Assembly (NCBI RefSeq): GCF_025359345.1
Contig: NZ_JANYGQ010000022.1
Coordinates: 186,001-250,000 of the forward strand
DNA from: Mucilaginibacter sp.
Lineage (GTDB): Bacteria > Bacteroidota > Bacteroidia > Sphingobacteriales > Sphingobacteriaceae
DNA: 64,000 nt
Direction of reading: 5' to 3'
The notes beneath the pieces are model-generated. The model was given only the letters and a program-made list of their open reading frames with translations, was not told where the DNA came from and did no database searches. Shown one piece after another: positions 59,442 to 64,000 of this stretch. The first letter of the stretch is position 1; every line of letters begins with the position of its first letter. The translations under genes were made by a program, and so were the position numbers.

Positions 59442-61289
59442 ATGAAGAAACTATACGTTCTGCTATTTTTATTTTTGCCCTTTATTACCCTCGCTCAAAA
59501 TGCCGATTCGGTTTGGTTTGTAAATAACTACATAAAAAAGGAAGTAAGTATCCCGATGCGCGACGGGGTAAAGTTGTTTACTTCCATCTACCAGCCTAAA
59601 TATCAATCCGAAAAGCATCCGATATTAATTACTCGCACCCCCTACTCCTGCGCGCCATACGGCATAGCTTACCGCCAATACTGGCGCAGCTATATGATGC
59701 AGTACGTAAAGGAGGGTTATATTTTGGTGATACAGGATATCCGCGGCCGCTGGATGAGCGAAGGTAAGTTTGAAGTGGTAAGGCCATTTAATCCCAATAA
59801 AAAAACAAATAAAGATATTGACGAAGCAAGCGACACTTACGACAGTATCGACTGGATGGTAAAAAATATTGAAGACAACAATGGCAACGTGGGTGTAACC
59901 GGTATTTCGTTCCCCGGTTTTTATGCTACCGAGGCTGCTTTGAGCGGACACCCTGCATTGAAAGCTGTTAGTCCGCAGGCGCCGGTTACCGACCGCTTTT
60001 TTGGCGATGACGACCATCATAACGGCGTTTTATTTTTGATGGATGCATTTGATTTTCATGTGGGATATGGCTTTAGCCAGCCACGGCCTGCGCCCACCAC
60101 CAAACCGGCTAAAACTTTTGACATCAGCGGAACAGATAATTACGCCTGGTATTTAAAAATGGGTGCCTTGCCAAACTTTACCAAAGTAACCGGCGATAGT
60201 TTGGAATTTTGGGATAACATGATGAAGCACCCCAATTTGGATGCCTGGTGGAAGGCCCGCGATGCAAGATCTGGCTTTAAAAATGTAAAACCTGCCATGC
60301 TGGTTGTTGGCGGTTTGTTTGATGCCGAGGATGGCTATGGCGCATGGAACACTTACCAGGCGCTGCTTAAAAAAAGCCCCGAAACTACCAGCAAACTGGT
60401 GATGGGTCCCTGGTACCATGGCCAATGGGCCAGTAAGGACGGTACGCGGCTGGGCAACGTACGGTTTGACAGTAATACAGCGGAATGGTTTCAGAATAAC
60501 ATAGAAGTACCTTGGTTTAATTACTATCTGAAAGGTAAAGGTTCACTGGACGAAATAAGCAAAGCGACCATTTTTTTCTCCGGAGAAAACAAATGGCGGA
60601 AATTTAAAGAATGGCCCCCCCAGGACGTTACGCCAACCCCTATCTACCTGGAAGAAAATGGCAAATTATCGTTTACCAAATCGGCAAAGGGGCAGTCGTT
60701 TGACACCTATATCAGCGACCCGGCTAAACCGGTGCCTTATGCCGACCAAATACATTTTAACCGCACCCGTGAGTATATGACGGATGACCAGCGTTTCGCT
60801 GCCCGCCGTACCGACGTACTTACTTTTAGCACTGATACCCTAAAAGAAGATATTACACTCGCCGGTCCGCTGGTGGCCGACTTGCTGGTTAGCATATCAA
60901 AAACCGATGCCGATTTTGTGGTAAAGCTGATAGATGTATTGCCCGAAAAAACACCGCGCAACCCGGTTACGCGCTACCCTATGGGTGGCTACCAGATGTT
61001 GGTACGCGGCGATATTATGCGTGGTCGTTATCGTAACAGCTTTGAAAAGCCTGAAGCTTTTGTGCCAGGCAAGCCAACACAGGTAAAATTCACCCTGCCC
61101 GATGTGGCGCATACCTTTAAGAAAGGCCACCGAATTATGGTGCAGGTACAAAGCAGTTGGTTCCCGCTTGCCGACCGTAACCCGCAGCAGTTTGTAGATA
61201 TTTACCAGGCAAAGGATTCGGATTTTGTAAAGGAGACGATTAATATTTATCATGATGAATCGAAGCTGATTCTGCCGGTTTTGAAATAA
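59442..61289 (+). CDS. CocE/NonD-type secreted serine hydrolase 1 (Xaa-Pro peptidase-like)
   Basis: A 615-residue exported protein (signal LFLFLPFITLAQ). Catalytic parts: SIPMRDGVKLFTSIYQP, GVTGISFPGFYATEAALSG (nucleophile Ser), GGLFDAEDGYGAWNTYQAL (Asp) and MGPWYHGQWASKDG (His), followed by a jelly-roll domain ending KGHRIMVQVQSSWFPLADR. CocE/X-Pro dipeptidyl-peptidase family members hydrolyse esters or peptides in the periplasm. Next gene is a paralogue. Confidence 0.93.
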   Translation: MKKLYVLLFLFLPFITLAQNADSVWFVNNYIKKEVSIPMRDGVKLFTSIYQPKYQSEKHPILITRTPYSCAPYGIAYRQYWRSYMMQYVKEGYILVIQDIRGRWMSEGKFEVVRPFNPNKKTNKDIDEASDTYDSIDWMVKNIEDNNGNVGVTGISFPGFYATEAALSGHPALKAVSPQAPVTDRFFGDDDHHNGVLFLMDAFDFHVGYGFSQPRPAPTTKPAKTFDISGTDNYAWYLKMGALPNFTKVTGDSLEFWDNMMKHPNLDAWWKARDARSGFKNVKPAMLVVGGLFDAEDGYGAWNTYQALLKKSPETTSKLVMGPWYHGQWASKDGTRLGNVRFDSNTAEWFQNNIEVPWFNYYLKGKGSLDEISKATIFFSGENKWRKFKEWPPQDVTPTPIYLEENGKLSFTKSAKGQSFDTYISDPAKPVPYADQIHFNRTREYMTDDQRFAARRTDVLTFSTDTLKEDITLAGPLVADLLVSISKTDADFVVKLIDVLPEKTPRNPVTRYPMGGYQMLVRGDIMRGRYRNSFEKPEAFVPGKPTQVKFTLPDVAHTFKKGHRIMVQVQSSWFPLADRNPQQFVDIYQAKDSDFVKETINIYHDESKLILPVLK

Positions 61290-61296
61290 AAAACTT

Positions 61297-61386
61297 GTCA
61301 TTGCGAGCGAGGAACGAGCGCGGCAACCGCGAACTCTACAAGGTGGCCATGCATAGTTAGCGGTTGCTTCGTGCCTTGCAATGACA
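61297..61386 (+). repeat. TGTCATTGC element between the CocE genes
   Basis: Outer arms TGTCATTGC...GCAATGACA and inner arms GCAACCGC...GCGGTTGC. The phrase TGTCATTGCGAGCGAGGAAC is the widely dispersed palindromic element known in many Bacteroidota and other bacteria. No transposase. Confidence 0.8.
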
Positions 61387-61416
61387 TAAGAAATAACAAC
61401 CTAAATAATTGTAACA

Positions 61417-63297
61417 ATGAAAAAACTTTATGCCCTGTTAGCCCTGCTTATTCCTGCAATCAGCTTCGCTCAAAATGCCGATTCGGTTTGGTTTGTAAAT
61501 AATTACACCAAAAAAGAAGTGAGCATCCCCATGCGCGATGGCGTTAAGCTGTTTATATCAGCCTACCTGCCCAAGGATAATACAGAAAAGCATCCGATAC
61601 TGATGGAACGTACTCCCTACTCCTGTGCGCCGTATGGTAAAGGCAAGTACCGCCCGTTTTGGGTTAACCACCTAGTAGAATACTGTAAAAAGGGCTATAT
61701 AATGGTAATTGCCGATGTGCGTGGCCGCTGGATGAGCGAAGGTCATTTTATGGACGTACGGCCGTTCAATTTCAACAAAAAAACCAACAAGGATATCGAC
61801 GAGGCCAGCGATACCTATGATACTATCGACTGGATGGTGAAAAACCTGGAGAACAATAATGGTAATGTGGGCGTATTCGGTATTTCGTATCCCGGCTTTT
61901 ATTCAACCATGGCATCATTGAGCGGGCACCCGGCTTTGAAAGCTGTCAGCCCGGAAGCGCCGGTTACCGATTGGTTTGTGGGCGACGATTTTCACCACAA
62001 TGGCGCATTTTTCCAGATGGATGCTTTTGCATTTTATTCGGGATTTGGCTTCGGTGCACCCCACCCTAAACCTACTACAGTTGCCGCAAAAACCTTTGAC
62101 TATCCTGATTTTGATAATTATTCGTTTTATCTAAAAACCGGTGCAATATCAAATTTGACAAAACTAACCGGCGACAGCCTCGAATTTTGGAACCAGATTA
62201 TGGCGCACCCCAATCGCGATGATTTTTGGATGTCGCGCAATGCACGCGTCGGCATTAAAAATGTAAAACCGGCCATGCTGGTTGTCGGCGGTATTTTTGA
62301 TGCCGAGGATTGTTTTGGCGCCTGGAACACTTACCAGGCTATCGATAAGCAAAGTCCGCAAACAAATAACCGCCTGGTGATGGGCCCGTGGTACCACGAA
62401 CAATGGCGAAATAATGATGGCACCCATTTGGGCAATGTGCAATGGGACAGCAACACCAGCAAATACTACGCTGATAATATAGAGATTCGGTTTTTTGAAT
62501 ATTACCTGCGCGGTAAAGGCACGGTTGACAGCATCAGCAAAGCAACCGTATTTTTCACCGGCGAAAACAAATGGCACCATTTAAAGCAATGGCCGCCTGT
62601 AGATGCAACGCCAACCAACCTGTACCTGGAACAAAAAGGGAAATTATCTTTTGATGCTATCAGCACTTTTGCGCCCGCATTCGACAGCTATGTGAGTGAT
62701 CCCTCCAAACCCGTTCCTTACACCGAAGACGTACATTTTAACCGCTCCCGCAATTATATGACAGACGACCAGCGTTTCGCTGCCCGTCGCCCTGATGTGC
62801 TGGTTTACGAAACGCCGCTACTGGATAAAGATATTACCCTTGGCGGTCCCGTTGTAGCCGACCTGATGGTTAGCATCAGCAACACCGACGCCGATTTTGT
62901 GGTAAAACTGATTGATGTTTTCCCGGATAACGCCGGCCATGATGACGTTGATATTTATGCTGAAACAGACGCCCCAAACCGCGTGCCAATGGGTGGCTAC
63001 CAAATGCTGGTACGCGCCGAAATAATGCGCGGCAGGTACCGCAACAGCTATTCAGCCCCGGAAGCATTTGTACCCAATAAACCCACCCAGGTAAAATACA
63101 CCCTGCCCGATGTTGCCCATACCTTTAAAAAAGGGCACCGCATTATGGTGCAGGTACAAAGCAGCTGGTTCCCGCTGGCTGATCGTAATCCGCAGCAGTT
63201 TATTGATATCAACCACGCAAAGGACGAGGATTTTATTAAGGAAACCATTAACGTCTATCAAAACCAATCGAAGATAATTTTGCCGGTGGTGAAGTAA
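61417..63297 (+). CDS. CocE/NonD-type secreted serine hydrolase 2
   Basis: A 626-residue paralogue of the preceding gene (signal LALLIPAISFAQ). The same triad is visible: FGISYPGFYSTMASLSG, GGIFDAEDCFGAWNTYQAI and MGPWYHEQWRNND. It adds a short insert (VFPDNAGHDDVDIYAETDAP) in the C-terminal domain. Start and end regions are nearly identical at DNA level to gene 1, consistent with tandem duplication plus gene conversion. Confidence 0.93.
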   Translation: MKKLYALLALLIPAISFAQNADSVWFVNNYTKKEVSIPMRDGVKLFISAYLPKDNTEKHPILMERTPYSCAPYGKGKYRPFWVNHLVEYCKKGYIMVIADVRGRWMSEGHFMDVRPFNFNKKTNKDIDEASDTYDTIDWMVKNLENNNGNVGVFGISYPGFYSTMASLSGHPALKAVSPEAPVTDWFVGDDFHHNGAFFQMDAFAFYSGFGFGAPHPKPTTVAAKTFDYPDFDNYSFYLKTGAISNLTKLTGDSLEFWNQIMAHPNRDDFWMSRNARVGIKNVKPAMLVVGGIFDAEDCFGAWNTYQAIDKQSPQTNNRLVMGPWYHEQWRNNDGTHLGNVQWDSNTSKYYADNIEIRFFEYYLRGKGTVDSISKATVFFTGENKWHHLKQWPPVDATPTNLYLEQKGKLSFDAISTFAPAFDSYVSDPSKPVPYTEDVHFNRSRNYMTDDQRFAARRPDVLVYETPLLDKDITLGGPVVADLMVSISNTDADFVVKLIDVFPDNAGHDDVDIYAETDAPNRVPMGGYQMLVRAEIMRGRYRNSYSAPEAFVPNKPTQVKYTLPDVAHTFKKGHRIMVQVQSSWFPLADRNPQQFIDINHAKDEDFIKETINVYQNQSKIILPVVK

Positions 63298-63299
63298 GG

Positions 63300-63363
63300 G
63301 TTGGAGATTAGAGATTAGAAAATCGGCTATAAGTCTTACTAATCTCTAATCGACCAATCTCTA
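63300..63363 (+). repeat. Degenerate ATTAGAGATTAG repeat
   Basis: GAGATTAGAGATTAGAAAAT and complement-like CTAATCTCTAATCG words form inverted, degenerate copies between the CocE 2 stop and the SGNH gene end. Confidence 0.55.
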
Positions 63364-63364
63364 A

Positions 63365-64000
63365 TTACTTTAACGATTCATTAATTGCCTTTTGCGCCAG
63401 CGGTTCCATCGCTTTATACCCTTCAAGGGTTGGGTGTATACCATCTTTAGCCAGGTTTACAGGCAAGCCTTTTTCACCGTCGACCATTTTTGAATAGTAG
63501 TCGAGGTAAACGATATGGTTTTTATCTGCGTACGCCTTCAGCATAGTATTAAGCTGTATTACCTTTTCAGTTGGGGTTATTGCAGGGCGCCAAGGCAGTT
63601 TGTTGGCCGGCAGCACTGACGATATTACCACTTTAATATTGTTGGCCTTTGCAAGCTCGGCCATCGAAGCTATGTTGCCAAAAACATCCTCCAGTTTTTC
63701 TGGCCCGTTATTTTGGGCGATATCGTTTATACCCGCAAGTATCACTACTACTTTGGGTTCAAGGTTTATTACATCCTGCCGAAAACGTACCAGCATTTGG
63801 CCGGTAGTTTGTCCGCTTATACCACGGTCGACATAATTATTGCCGGCAAAAAAGGTAGAGTCATTATTCACCCAGAAGTCGGTAATTGAATCGCCCATAT
63901 AAACGGCGGTGATTTTACCAGCAACGGCAGGTTGCAATTTATGGTTAGCATCGTCGTAATGGCCGATATTAGGCCAGTCTTGCGCCCGGGCGCCAATTGC
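63365..64000 (-). CDS. SGNH/GDSL hydrolase (partial, N-terminus off the right edge)
   Basis: The frame is open to the window edge: 21 codons (AIGARAQDWPNIGHYDDANH...) precede the TTG at 63937, and the conserved QDWPN...Y...AN segment is family-typical, so the true start lies beyond 64000. The visible part shows all SGNH blocks: YMGDSITDFWVN (Ser), GISGQTTGQMLVRF (Gly), LAGINDIAQN (Asn) and KDGIHPTLEGYKAM (Asp/His). Secreted esterases of this type deacetylate glycans; here unproven. It is convergent with the CocE pair. Confidence 0.9.
   Translation of the reverse strand, partial: AIGARAQDWPNIGHYDDANHKLQPAVAGKITAVYMGDSITDFWVNNDSTFFAGNNYVDRGISGQTTGQMLVRFRQDVINLEPKVVVILAGINDIAQNNGPEKLEDVFGNIASMAELAKANNIKVVISSVLPANKLPWRPAITPTEKVIQLNTMLKAYADKNHIVYLDYYSKMVDGEKGLPVNLAKDGIHPTLEGYKAMEPLAQKAINESLK

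Noticed and set aside
1..64000. CRISPR arrays, tRNA or rRNA genes, transposases or integrases
   Set aside because: No regular short repeats with spacers, no tRNA-like or rRNA segments and no DDE or recombinase motifs were seen in either strand.

Overview
The window looks like chromosome from a Bacteroidota bacterium of the Sphingobacteriaceae type, plausibly Mucilaginibacter (inference; no rRNA or marker gene is present). The signs are many secreted or outer-membrane proteins with Ala-Gln signal-peptide ends, LytTR/LytS and TPR-histidine-kinase signalling, a Nudix-type AraR next to araB-araD-araA, TAnnTTTG promoter elements, weak or absent Shine-Dalgarno sequences, and many palindromic intergenic repeats.

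Layout. 1-4.8 kb: leftward operon of an extracellular contractile injection system (eCIS): sheath, tube, gp26-like baseplate chaperone, disordered protein, Pvc16/DUF4255 protein running off the left edge. It is preceded by two 68-nt tandem repeats and an AT-rich stretch. 5.5-12.2 kb: housekeeping genes (surface-antigen barrel, DinB, M24 peptidase, thioesterase, zinc-ribbon protein, metE). metE has a clear cobalamin riboswitch upstream. 12.8-14.4 kb: a second, detached sheath gene, intact in frame except for one internal TAG. 14.5-21.3 kb: TetR-controlled YbhGFSR-like exporter (TolC, HlyD, two ATPases, two permeases). 21.7-29.6 kb: mixed envelope and secreted proteins (two barrels, DUF1080, EamA, GH172/DUF2961, GNAT, esterase). 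29.8-33 kb: response regulator and a GntP permease/glycerate kinase pair. 33.2-41.3 kb: GH39-like hydrolase and beta-helix protein divergent from araR-araBDA, probably one arabinose-related region. 41.5-50.5 kb: BlaI/M56 pair, lipoprotein, LytTR/LytS two-component system, erythromycin-esterase-like enzyme, and a MocR regulator divergent from DoxX-EamA. 50.6-53.2 kb: TPR histidine kinase and NarL-type regulator. 53.7-58.1 kb: tight operon of an alpha/beta hydrolase, a membrane-anchored MurF-like ligase, a D-Ala-D-Ala-ligase-like ATP-grasp enzyme and a class IV aminotransferase. 58.4-64 kb: ABM monooxygenase, a gene-poor stretch with terminators and repeats, tandem CocE-like peptidases and a partial SGNH hydrolase.

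The most interesting parts are the eCIS with its amber-interrupted second sheath and repeat-bearing leader, and the MurF/Ddl/aminotransferase operon. In that operon the Mur ligase has five membrane segments where the UDP-MurNAc-tripeptide-binding domain normally lies, so its substrate is probably not the standard one. Several composite palindromic elements (27.7, 38.8, 44.0, 61.3 kb) and a dispersed element at two convergent gene ends (21.4 and 33.05 kb) make up most of the remaining non-coding signal. No tRNA, rRNA, CRISPR array, transposase or integrase was seen.
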